Shown: positions 34,727 to 44,097 of the stretch, one piece after another
Numbering within the stretch: the first letter of the stretch is position 1
How the letters are laid out: every line of letters begins with the position of its first letter
Program-made: the position numbers and the translations under genes
Notes under the pieces: generated by a model
Database searches by the model: none
The model's input: only the letters and a program-made list of their open reading frames with translations
What the model was told of the DNA's origin: nothing
Assembly (NCBI RefSeq): GCF_000150705.2
Contig: NW_015440951.1
Coordinates: 406,677-470,676 of the forward strand
DNA length: 64,000 nucleotides
Direction of reading: 5' to 3'
DNA from: Paracoccidioides lutzii Pb01
Taxonomy: Eukaryota > Ascomycota > Eurotiomycetes > Onygenales > Ajellomycetaceae

Positions 34727-35846
34727 TGTGAGCGCTCGAGAGGGTAACAGATACAAAAGGTCTAATGCGGACAGATAACATCAAGCAACCTAGAAATGTC
34801 GGTAGGGTGGGAGCCTCCACATGATATCCATTTGGGTAAAACCATTGTTTGTTCAAAGGTCAGCCTGAGGATATATGGTGCGGGGAGACCGGGATCGTAG
34901 GGCCTCAAGAGGCTATTGCTCCAGATAGACGATCTGATGGCGATATGACGGCCAGCCGTACGCTCAGAGACAGGGTGCAAGGCAGATTACTCGGACAGAG
35001 CCGAGTGCGACCCTCCAGAACACCAACAGCCGGTTTGTGGAACAGGACGGGGTTGATGCCAGGCGACTTGATGATGGGGGTTAAAGTTGGAAAAAGCCTT
35101 GGTGACGGGTGGGCAACAGTCGGGAAGAAACGTCTCAGCCAAGAGGCGGTGAAGAGAAGCTTGGTTTTGGTGGCGGCAACTAGCTAAGCGATCTGGGAAG
35201 GGGTTCACGTGATATCAGTCCGGTTTCCAACCGTTCACGTCGTCTTTTCGACCAGGCCTGTATGACAATTGTCGGAATTCACGCTTTGTGCTGTACTTTC
35301 ATATGGCGCGGTCATGCCAAATCTCCGCGCCGTGTCATTCTGCTTCTCTTACACACACACACAATGCCCCTGTTGAAGACACACTCCCGGTTGATTTCAA
35401 ATGTCGGTCACTTTCCAATCTGCAATATGCAGCAGCTAAGATACCTGTCACAGAATGCTTTTATCTGCAGGCCCTCCACCGCCTGTTCCTTCTCCAAGAC
35501 ACGTGAATCAGGGGATTTTGTAGTATGAGTTCCTTCAGGTCATGTCATCTCATCCAACCATCATCAACCTCAGTCACAATCTTTTGTGGATGACGACGAT
35601 CGGGCCACTTGGCTCCTATTGCGGTATTTTGCTCGTCAATTACCCAATGAGTGAGTGCCTTGCAGTAGCAATTGCTAGGACCGCGCTGTTGGGAAGTTCT
35701 GGTGATTTGAAGGCAAGGCGATTGTATCTCTCACATCCCGCCACATTTAATCGTTGCGCTCTTGTCTTATTTCATTCTTTTCAAGCCTTATTATTTTTTG
35801 AGCCCTTTTGTGAGTTGGGGGAATTGATAAATACAGTCGATAAATA
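34727..35846. other. 5' flank of LST4, intergenic
   Basis: This presumably holds the LST4 promoter and leader. A plus-strand open frame of 112 codons (34849-35187) opposes it and shows no recognisable content. The 13-base GATAAATACAGTC occurs in tandem at 35826-35851, straddling the left end of the adjacent element. Confidence 0.4.
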
Positions 35847-35934
35847 CAGTCGCTACCCCGGCTAAATACGCTCCTCAATAATACACTATTCTAAATCAAA
35901 CATAGTGTATACACGGCTGTACACCCAAAATAAC
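35847..35934 (+). repeat. Left terminal inverted repeat of the 735-bp element
   Basis: It starts CAGTCGCTACCCCGGCTAAA directly after TA and pairs with 36493-36581. The similarity continues to the sequence ACACCCAAAATAAC. Confidence 0.82.
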
Positions 35935-36492
35935 CAGCATCCCATTGTCGTTGATATGTGCCCAACCCTCAATTCATCACTAATGAATTAATCTGAAATA
36001 TCTACAAAATCACTCTCCCCCCAATCCACCTGTGCCAGGCCTTGGCTCTGCGTATGGCAGCTCTGCGGAACCAGGCTATTCTTCGATGAATCAACTTTCG
36101 TGTCCTGTTCTCCTCCCAAAACATCAAAAAAACACCCTGTTTATCGCCCGAGAAGTGATCTCATAGTGGTATTTTCAGACAGTTCGATTTCTCTGAGGTT
36201 AGAGTGGCAGCTCATTTTCTTGAAGATTCTTCAAGGGCTGCACTGCAGGTGCTGTAGAAGAGGGGTTAGCACTTTCACCGCCAACTGCCCACCCAGCATC
36301 TGTCATATAGATAGGATGCTGCTCAGCAGCGGCAGGAGTGGCTGTGAGATGTTTACGTTATTCACCCTCATATCAAGCTCCTGTTCTTTCATCTCAGTGC
36401 ACATGGGCACCCTGTGTATAGTCCTCCGCCCTAGGTTCCATTCCCTGATCAGTGCGTTTGGGCACATACCGACTACGTTGGAATGCTACATA

Positions 36493-36581
36493 GTAATTTT
36501 GGGTGCACGGCTGTGTATATACTATGTTTGATATAGAATAGTGTGTTTTTTGAGTAACGTATATAGCCGGGGTAGCGACTG
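36493..36581 (-). repeat. Right terminal inverted repeat of the 735-bp element
   Basis: The reverse complement starts CAGTCGCTACCCCGGCTATA. It is followed by TA in the flank and pairs with 35847-35934. Confidence 0.82.
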
Positions 36582-36689
36582 TATTTACCAATCCCGGTGT
36601 GGGCAAATTAGCAGATTAGATCTAAAGCGTATATCGTTGAATGACCAAGCGGAACGACGGGGAAACAGACAACGTGACGCTAGTTAGTC

Positions 36690-37950
36690 GTGGCACCATC
36701 TCACCTTAACAAGCGCTGCCTTACTTCTCATAAACTTGGAAACATCTTAATTATAGGCCTAATTCAAGAACACAGGATGGGTCGATTTAGGCAGCAACTG
36801 CAAAAGTGGCATCCCAAGAAAAGTTGTATCACTCCCGGATGCCGACATTGCTGCGAAGTTTTGACCAATAGCCAAGTGCAGTCGCTCCGATCTAGTATTA
36901 GCGAAAGAATCCGGGTCAGTGGATGCGAGGATTTGTGATTTGCTAGAAGACGTCGTTGGAGCAACAAAAATGGGAAAAGGAGCAAGAAGGGATATCAGCT
37001 CGTAGAAATCAAGCCCCGAAAGGTCGAAATATTGGGTCGCAAACGTTGTTCGAGCATTTCATCGTGAATGTTCAAATTGCCAATAGAAGCTCAGAACAGA
37101 ACTGTTTCAAATGCGTGTCTTCATAATTAGTTGCGATGATTGCGCCAGGGAAGCAATGCTCGAGTCTGGATCAGTTTGTGATTGCAACGCCACAGTAGAC
37201 CAAATTGCCTCTTGTGATTTCGCCTGAATCAGTCATCCTCCCAAAAAGCCAGGAAGGGCAGAGAACAAGGGGTGACAGATCTGAACTGGGTGAAATATGC
37301 CGGCAGTGCATGCCGGGAACAAATATACGGCAATTAACTCGTCTCTGATGGGCTGGTTCGAGAAACCCGCGTTCCCCCCGAAACGAAAGCAATGATATTC
37401 ACTCAATTTCTTGAAATAGCTGATATTCCCAGCGTCATGTGTGACGAAAACCCTCTTGTGCTACGTGATTGGTGAGCTCTATCAAGCTCTCTCTCCGTTT
37501 TCAATCCGCGCCTGTGTTTAGTCACTGACCGTGGGCCGTTGAAGCACACTGGCAAAATCTCCTCGGTAGGCGAGAACAGGACAAAAAGAAATTTTCTAGT
37601 GATACAATGGTCCGCATTTTGATTAGCACCCTCAGGACTGGGGGAACTGGGCTCGACCTTACTCCAACAAACAGATGCAAATTGGTTGATCTGTGGTGGA
37701 ATGAAGCCACCGACATTCAGGTATGCACAGAAGGCGCAGAGTCTTCAGAAACAAGTAACTATTCCGAGATCTCTGACGCCCCTTAGAGTGACTGAGACAT
37801 GCTAAAGTTCTGCGAGTCAAACTGAAGTGCTTGTATTTCGACTGCTGCTTGTCGGAACGGTCCCGTTTCGTCGGGATCTGATATTCATAAGATTTCCAGA
37901 TACTGAGAGTATTGGAGGCTCCGCAGGGGTTCGGGCATGCTGAATAAATA
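36690..37950 (+). pseudogene. SNF2-family helicase relic (C-terminal helicase lobe)
   Basis: Three plus-strand fragments match, in order, the second RecA-like lobe of SNF2/Rad5-type ATPases. KAMIFTQFLEIADI (about 37386-37427) resembles the KxIIFTQ strand. From 37607 the frame reads MVRILISTLRTGGTGLDLTP, then LVDLWWNEATDIQ (to 37720), matching motif V and the DLWWNP block. QTEVLVFRLLVGTV (about 37820-37865) resembles the segment after the RIGQ arginine-finger motif. The RIGQ motif itself is missing between FC and Q. The pieces are in different frames. One junction could be an intron (gtgagc at about 37469 to ggtag near 37569), but stops and the missing motif argue for a broken gene. Upstream, 36690-37330 holds weaker coding-like fragments. 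The N-terminal lobe is absent; the 735-bp element lies immediately upstream. Confidence 0.65.
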
Positions 37951-38837
37951 GTTTCTTTAGCCTCTTCTTTCATTTCTTGGGAGCCAATAGGGGCATACGA
38001 ATGCTATCCTAGGCAGAGGCGAGCGTGCTATTTCTCTCTAGATATCCTATTATTCCCCTTGAGTTTTCTGTTAATTAAGCTTTCTGATGTATTTTGTTAT
38101 CTGGGTCGAGACAGGGCTGTGCTTTACACATTCAACATTTCAACCAGCTGCCGAGAACCTCTTCAAGTTGAAGGTTTGGTCTGACCCTATTCCCCCCGGC
38201 TTTGGTCTGGCTTCTCATTTTATTATTTGTTTTTTTGTCCCTCTTTCATCGCTCTGCTTTGAGTAATTTCTTTCCCTTTTGTTTCTTTTTAGTTATTTTT
38301 GGGGAAAGGGAAAATGATACTTGCTCGTGTTGGATGTCCACTTCCTGGACGGCGGCAGCGGAGCAACCTCGTCACTTTTTGTAAGGTTAGCTAGCCAAGA
38401 GGGTAGGGCATGCGGTAGACATTCAAATTTATTTCAATCTATTTCGTTTCTAATCTCACCACTTTATATCCGTGTTCCCTGCTGGACGTCAGCACAGCCA
38501 GTATTTGAACAAGCAGGGAGTCAACTAGACTAACAGACACCCCATCCCGTTTTTAACAGCCATGGGTATTAACCCTCAACAAAACTGAACATCCACAAAA
38601 CTTGAGATGAATAAAAGAGAAGGGAAAACATTAAAACAAAATATCAATTAAATCTTCGCCGATACGCAAACTGTAAATTGAGCCCCATAATGCGCCCCCA
38701 ACCCCAACCGCGAACTACCCTAACCCAGACATGCTTTCTCATATCAATCATCAAAGCTCATACATAGGAATAATGAATGCTGCACAAGTTTGTCGGACTT
38801 GATCCTTGGAAAGGAAAAAATAGTCTAATATCGGGTA
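37951..38837. other. Intergenic, 3' flank of MCM6
   Basis: Mixed-composition DNA with a T-rich stretch near 38210-38300. No coding structure was seen. Confidence 0.45.
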
Positions 38838-41800
38838 TTACATCTCCTCAATCGCACAGTTAGGGTGTAAGACGTATACGACCCTTTGTTCATCTTGTCG
38901 TTGTTGGTCATCGGACTCGACAAGCCCCTCACCTCGAATGACCATGAGAATATTATCCTAGCGAATTACAAATTTTCCATGTTAGTTTTTCGGGCTTTTA
39001 AAACCTTCAAAAGGAGAGGGATGTGTGAATCGATTTGCAGGGGTGCAAAAAGGCAAACTGACCTTGACCATCCTCTTGAGTACTTTAACGGCCAAGGCCC
39101 TCTCAGCCTCCATCTCCTCTTCGCTATTCAGCTCAGATTCAATTTGCTCTAGATACCAGACTATCAGGTCCTCCTGCTCGACACCTTCTCCCGCATTGGC
39201 CTCATCATCGTTTACTCTCCGGACAAGAATATTAAGTATCCGCATATATTTGTCGTATGTAATCTTGGTCTTCTGGGTTTGGGGCTGCTGAGAAGTGGCC
39301 CCAGGGCCATTGACATAATCATCATCGTCGCCTGTACGCATTGGACTATCTCCGTCTTTGTCATGTTGAGCTCCATCTTCTTGGTTATCGGCTTCATCGT
39401 CGACTTCCACGTCATCTTTCTCAACTGTCACGATGCTCTGTCGAAGGAGGTCATACGCTTCGCGGACAAAGTTAGGTACGATTTCTTCCACACAGTTAGC
39501 CTTTGCGACGGCCTCGGATAACCGAATCAAACTTTCCAATTGTCTGACTGTAATTCGATAACTACTCCTTCCCAATCCGCCTTGTGCATCATTTGCACGC
39601 AGTTCCTTGTATTTCTCCACAAGCAATGCCTTAGCTTCTGGAGTGAATACAGGACGGAAAGTTCGAGCAAATCTGATATACCGCTGCAGCTGCTCGGTAG
39701 TGAGATCAGGCTCTATCGCAGCGTCGCGATTCATATGAACATTGACAATATGTTCTGCAAGATTTCTATCCACAGCTTCGTTTGGTTCATCCCGGATGAC
39801 GAAGAAGAGATCAAAGCGACTCATGATGGGGGCGCTGAAGTTAAGATTTGCCCGCAGAGTGGTTTTGGGGTTATATCGTCCACCAATAGGGTTTGCAGCA
39901 GCAAGAATACTGGCGCGCGCATTAAGCGTGGTATGAATACCGGCTTTGGCAATGGAGATGGTTTGCTGTTCCATTGCTTCATGGATGGCGACTTGGTCAC
40001 TAATATCCATCTTGTCAAACTCATCGATGGCGCAAATGCCTCCACCATTCTATATAAAAAAAAAAGAAAACATGGGTTAGAATCCACCAGAGATATGTCG
40101 GAAAAAGGCCTAGAAACTCACTGCAAGCATCAAAGCTCCGGCTTCTATCGTAAATTCACCAGTTTCCGGATCTTTGACGACTGAAGCAGTTAAGCCGGCG
40201 GCAGAGGAAGCTTTTCCGCTAGTGTAGACGGCTCGAGGATTGAGTGAACAGATATACCTTTCATAATGTTAGAACGGCACAGTTGGTAGTGAATACTTCA
40301 AGTGACTCACTTCAAAAATTGACTTTTACTCGTGGATGGGTCTCCAACGATGCATATGTTGATATCTCCTCGGATTTTCATGCTTTCCTGTTCCGTTATC
40401 TTCGACACTCCTCCTATTAGTTGCAACAGTAACCCCTTTTTAATAGCTCGATGGCCATAAATCATGGGAGCAATCGAGTCCACTAGCCTAGAGTATATGT
40501 ATTCAGAATGCACCAATTGCTTAAGATCTTGTACTTCGTAGGGCGTAAGTGTTTGGAGAAGACGGTCTTGCGCCTGATCTTCGTAGTCCTCTAGCTGGTC
40601 GGTTTGGTTTAAGGATGCAAGAATGTTTTGCGACTGGCCATTCAATTGCTGAGAGGTTGGGTGACCGGGTGTGGTAAGATCGGGAGTTACCATGCAGGCA
40701 AGGAATGCGAGACGGTATGTAAGGTCACGAACTCCCAGTGATTTCAAGCCGCTCACACCACTTCCGCCAACATCGTTACCGCGAAAGTCCCCATTGTCTC
40801 GAGTTGCTTCTGGTCGGACTCCAGGGAGACCAAGCTGGCTAACGTCCGGTACGGCAATGAGTGTGCCAGTGAAAATACACCTCTCTCCTGCCTTAGCTCG
40901 GTCAACCATCTCTCCTCGTAAGATAATATCCATGGTACGTGGCATGCTGCCAGTTGGGATTTCATGGGATGATTCCTGCAATTTCACTTTCTGCCAATCG
41001 ACAAACGTGCTCTGACGGATATCCAACCGCCAACCGATGCGGTTCCCACAAGTAGGATTCGGACATTGCGATGGTTCGGTATATTTGAATGTTTGCTCGA
41101 CTTCCTCAACGGCAGTGCTACAACTTTCGCAAATAAAAGTCCCTAGGGCAAGCTCGGGACGCACTTCAGAAGTTCGAGTTACAGTTCCAGATATTGACAA
41201 CAATTTGCCTATCTGGTCAGTTCGGAGTTGTCGCAGTCTCGACACCAATGGTAGGTTATAAAATGCCAATGAAAACACTTTATCCGTTTGTTGATGCCTT
41301 GTCTTTTCCGCCAGTGAGTCAGGTTCGGTGCTGTCAACCGCTAAGGCTGAGGTGCTGGCTTGGGACGACGTGCTGTTAATCTGCCTGTGTTCTCTGAAAT
41401 ATTGAGGCTCATATTTCGCAATGAGGTTGTGAAGAGCTTTGGTCAGGTAGGGTTGGAATCGGTAATACTGATTGGCAATGGCTTCAGCCAGAATCTGGTT
41501 CGGGAGGGAAGTCAAGTGGGTAAAATCAACGTAGAGAGTCGAAAGCTGGTATCGCTGTAAACCGTGGATTTGGGCAATATAGTATTTATCGCTAAGTATT
41601 TCGGATGATGGGGGTACGCCGGAGAGTGAGGGCTCTTCAATATGTGTTTCTAATAGCTCTTCGAAAACCTGCTGCACCTTTTCACCAGCAAGGTCTTGGA
41701 CAGGTGGGGGGCCTCTTCCGTAGAGCGGATGTCTTGGGCGTCTGGGTAATGAACCTCCAGGGCCAACCACTTGATCATCGGCAAACCCTTCAGCCTCGCT

Positions 41801-41935
41801 CATCTGGCCATTGCTCTCTGACGGTGCGTGAGGTCGGGAACTTGGTGGGTGGTCTGAGGATGGGAATGACCTTTCTCTGCCTCCAGTATTGGAGCCCAGT
41901 TCGGACTGGAGGATAGCGTCAAATAAGCTAGACAT
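38838..41935 (-). CDS. MCM6: DNA replication licensing factor Mcm6
   Basis: Four exons, 41935-40311, 40257-40122, 40049-39063 and 38957-38838, join in phase to give 955 aa, the usual fungal length. Introns start gtgagt, gtgagt and gtcagt. Mcm6 is one of six subunits of the Mcm2-7 replicative helicase. A zinc-binding site uses C269, C272, C291 and C296. Walker A is GDPSTSKS (about 532-539), Walker B is ICAIDEFDK (about 592-600), and the arginine-finger motif SRFDL lies at about 664. Subunit identity rests on family-typical stretches such as EIPTGSMPRTMDIILRGEMV and GTLIAVPDVSQLGLPG. The C-terminal winged-helix region ends with VVYVLHPNCAIEEM in the last exon, which needs the 105-bp third intron to be removed. 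MluI cell-cycle boxes lie upstream, consistent with G1/S control. Confidence 0.97.
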
Positions 41936-42106
41936 GATAACACTGGAGATCTGCTCCTAGAATAGAAAGCTTAGAAACAGTAGCACAGTGGGATCTGACC
42001 CTCGTAAAATTTAGAATTCCCGGGCCTTAAGCAAATTGGTGGAATAAAATGATTGGCAGCAAATTGGGTTGTTAACCCGAACAAAAAAGTGGTGTTGGAA
42101 GAGAAA

Positions 42107-42112
42107 ACGCGT
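42107..42112. promoter_or_regulatory. MluI cell-cycle box (ACGCGT), MCM6-proximal
   Basis: A palindromic ACGCGT lies about 172 bp upstream of the MCM6 ATG. The MBF complex binds this motif in G1/S genes in yeasts and other fungi. A second copy 50 bp away strengthens the case; binding here is inferred. Confidence 0.6.
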
Positions 42113-42156
42113 CAAAGGCGACATTCGCGTCACGGAATTACTACGGCCCGGGAATC

Positions 42157-42162
42157 ACGCGT
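42157..42162. promoter_or_regulatory. MluI cell-cycle box (ACGCGT), MCM6-distal
   Basis: The second perfect ACGCGT, about 222 bp upstream of the MCM6 ATG and 55 bp from the transposon's left end. A TTCGCG at 42124-42129 lies between the two boxes. Confidence 0.6.
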
Positions 42163-42216
42163 AAAGTAGTTTTCGTGTGGCTGCTTAGTCATGATATTTA
42201 AACATTTAGTTAACTA

Positions 42217-42238
42217 GTTAACGTAATTCCACACCGAG
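42217..42238 (+). repeat. Left terminal inverted repeat of the Fot1-like transposon
   Basis: A 22-bp repeat starting GTTAACGTAATTCC, identical to the complement of 44074-44095. The similarity can be extended outward imperfectly (AGTTAACTA) because the target site itself was palindromic. Confidence 0.9.
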
Positions 42239-42297
42239 TCGGCCACCAAATTTCTCCACCTACTAATTTAACTGCTCATTCAATTCAACGCGCAATT

Positions 42298-43707
42298 ATG
42301 CCACCAAAATGCAAGAAAAACTCTTCAAATTCAGTTGAGCAAGAGGGGAGGATTGAACTCGCGATAAAATCTATTCAAAATGATGAAAAGCTCTCAATTC
42401 GTGAAGCTGCAAAGCTATTTAATGTGCCTAGGTCTACTCTTCAAGATCACCTCAAGCACCGGCCCTCACGGGTGAATTTACGCGCAAAATCTCACAAATT
42501 ATCTGCTGCTGAAGAGGATAGCCTAGTTGAATGGGTGCTGGACCAAGCTAAACAAGGATTTCCCCCTCAACCAGCATTTGTTGAAGATATTGCTAATTAT
42601 CTTCTTACCTTACGGAATTCCACTGCCTCCACTACCTCCCCCCCTCGGGTCAGCAAGAACTGGATTTCAAGGCTGATTAAATGTTGTACAGAGCTCCGAA
42701 GCCGCTATTCCAGATGCTATAATCATGACCGGGCCAAGTGTGAAGATCAGCAGGTTATAAAGGATTGGTTTAAGACCTTAGGAGATACAATTGCTGAGCA
42801 TGGGATTGTGCCAGAGGATATATACAACTTTGATGAGACTGGCTTTGCTATGGGGCTCTGTGCCACTACTAAGGTCATTACTAGTAGTGAGCACTATGGC
42901 AGAGCAAAGCTCCTACAGCCTGGAAACTGTGAATGGGTGACTGTAATTGAATCAGTCAACGCGTCAGGATGGGCTCTACCTCCCTATCTCATCCTCAAAG
43001 GCCAGGGCTTGTTGGAAGATTGGTTTGAAGGCCTTCCAGAAGGCTGGAGGCTAGATGTCAGTCCAAATGGCTGGACTACTGATGAAATAGGCCTGAGATG
43101 GCTTCAACGGGTGTTTATTCCAGCAGCAGATCCTCGCAGAGTTGGCAGATCTATCCTTCTTATCCTGGACGGGCACGGCAGTCATCTTACCCCAGAATTT
43201 GACCAAATCTGCAAGGATAATGCTATAATATGCCTTTGCATGCCGCCTCATTCCTCTCACCTTCTGCAGCCACTAGATGTGGGTGTTTTTTCAGTTTTAA
43301 AGCGAGTGTACGGAGATCTAGTTCAGCAGCGAATGCGGCTTGGATTTAATGCCATTCGGAAGGCAGATTTCCTAGATGCCTACCCTGCAGCACGCACTGC
43401 AGCCTTCAAACCTCAGACTATTCAAAATGGCTTCAAGGCAACTGGAATAGTGCCCTTTCAGCCTGACTACGTCCTCCAGCAGCTGGATATTCAACTACGG
43501 ACCCCTACCCCCCCACGCAGCAGCTCTAGCAATTCAACCATGTCCTGGGTGCTTCAAACACCTAGTAATCCCCAGCAATTACACTGGCAGGCGAATAAGA
43601 TCAAGGGCTTAGTGGAGGGTCAGCCTCAAGGCTTTGTGGAAGGTTTTGACCAAATTATCAAGGCCTGTGAATATGGGATGGTCAGTGCCACAATTCTAAA
43701 GAAGTAA
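42298..43707 (+). CDS. Fot1/pogo-type DDE transposase, C-terminally truncated
   Basis: A 469-codon frame starts at an ATG 60 bp inside the left repeat. It cuts and pastes the element at TA sites. Residues about 15-60 form a helix-turn-helix of the psq type (LSIREAAKLFNVPRSTLQDH). A CENP-B-like DNA-binding region spans about 65-130 (FVEDIANYLL, VSKNWISRLIK). The DDE core uses D179 (NFDETG), D291 (LILDGHGSH) and D327 (LLQPLDVGVF), with 35 residues between the last two. The core looks intact. The frame ends at TAA 43705, but the same frame continues to encode family-like C-terminal sequence, so this stop is probably secondary (see next entry). Activity is therefore uncertain. Confidence 0.9.
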   Translation: MPPKCKKNSSNSVEQEGRIELAIKSIQNDEKLSIREAAKLFNVPRSTLQDHLKHRPSRVNLRAKSHKLSAAEEDSLVEWVLDQAKQGFPPQPAFVEDIANYLLTLRNSTASTTSPPRVSKNWISRLIKCCTELRSRYSRCYNHDRAKCEDQQVIKDWFKTLGDTIAEHGIVPEDIYNFDETGFAMGLCATTKVITSSEHYGRAKLLQPGNCEWVTVIESVNASGWALPPYLILKGQGLLEDWFEGLPEGWRLDVSPNGWTTDEIGLRWLQRVFIPAADPRRVGRSILLILDGHGSHLTPEFDQICKDNAIICLCMPPHSSHLLQPLDVGVFSVLKRVYGDLVQQRMRLGFNAIRKADFLDAYPAARTAAFKPQTIQNGFKATGIVPFQPDYVLQQLDIQLRTPTPPRSSSSNSTMSWVLQTPSNPQQLHWQANKIKGLVEGQPQGFVEGFDQIIKACEYGMVSATILKK

Positions 43708-43974
43708 TACCAGGATATATTCAATGTGAATGAGATAGAGAAGCAAAAGTAGACTAGATCTAGATGTCAGATTCAACATGCAGGGGGTCTCACTAGGCAG
43801 GAAGCTCAGAATCTTATTATTCCATCTGCTGCACCTGTTGAACAGTCTGTCATTCAACCTTCTGAGCCTGCAGTCTCTGGGCCTAGGCCACACTCAGGAG
43901 CACCACAGTGGTGCAGCAACTGCAATTTACCTGGCCATAGGAGAACAAGATGCCCTCAATCTAGTGTAATTTAA
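43708..43974 (+). pseudogene. Cut-off C-terminal tail of the transposase with a CCHC zinc knuckle
   Basis: Beyond the TAA at 43705 and a TAG at 43750, the unchanged reading frame stays open for about 73 more codons to TAA at 43972. It encodes a Pro-rich stretch and CSNCNLPGHRRTRC, a C-x2-C-x4-H-x4-C zinc knuckle of the kind found at the C-terminus of many fungal pogo-type transposases. The two stops are the only interruptions. Each is one C-to-T change away from a glutamine codon (CAA, CAG), although the ancestral codons are not known. No frameshift is present. Confidence 0.75.
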
Positions 43975-44073
43975 TTTAATTTAATTAGGGGGGAGTGGGT
44001 GTAGATATTTCGGGTTAAAATCTAGTTAGTTGGGATACGGTGGTTTTGGTGTCTCGCTCGCTGGGGTGTCTCG

Positions 44074-44095
44074 CTCGGTGTGGAATTACGTTAAC
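44074..44095 (-). repeat. Right terminal inverted repeat of the Fot1-like transposon
   Basis: Its reverse complement matches the left repeat over 22 of 22 bases. It is followed by TA. Confidence 0.9.
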
Positions 44096-44097
44096 TA

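Larger units (their letters stand above)
35847..36581. mobile_element. 735-bp non-autonomous Tc1/mariner-type element (MITE-like)
   Basis: Terminal inverted repeats of about 88 bp begin CAGTCGCTACCCCGGCT at 35847 and end with its complement at 36581. Both ends are flanked by TA (35845-35846 and 36582-36583), the target duplication of Tc1/mariner/pogo elements. The two repeats (35847-35934 and 36493-36581) match at most positions. Many of the differences are C/T or G/A transitions, as RIP or deamination would leave. The 560-bp interior has no DDE transposase, only open frames of no recognisable content, so mobility would have depended on a transposase supplied in trans. It may be a deletion derivative or a MITE. 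Confidence 0.82.
42217..44095 (+). mobile_element. Fot1/pogo-type DNA transposon (Tc1/mariner superfamily)
   Basis: The element is 1879 bp, the size class of fungal Fot1 elements. Perfect 22-bp terminal inverted repeats begin GTTAACGTAATTCCACACCG at 42217 and end with the complement at 44095. TA flanks both sides (42215-42216 and 44096-44097). Inside is a transposase frame with a complete DD35D triad. Two direct copies of GGTGTCTCGCTCG (44048-44060, 44065-44077) lie just inside the right repeat, and a related sequence CGAGTCGGCCACC lies inside the left, as expected of subterminal binding sites. The core shows no RIP-like stops, so the insertion is probably recent. It lies between MCM6 and a gene-poor region. 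Confidence 0.92.

Noticed and set aside
34727..34756. Ten-codon upstream extension of the LST4-like protein
   Set aside because: It would begin at TTG. The first true ATG is at 34726.
34849..35187. 112-codon plus-strand frame opposite the LST4 leader
   Set aside because: It looks like an antisense shadow of the 5' region, with no coding features of its own.
36100..36531. 143-codon frame inside the 735-bp element as a transposase
   Set aside because: It contains no DDE motifs or helix-turn-helix, and part of it is the terminal repeat itself.
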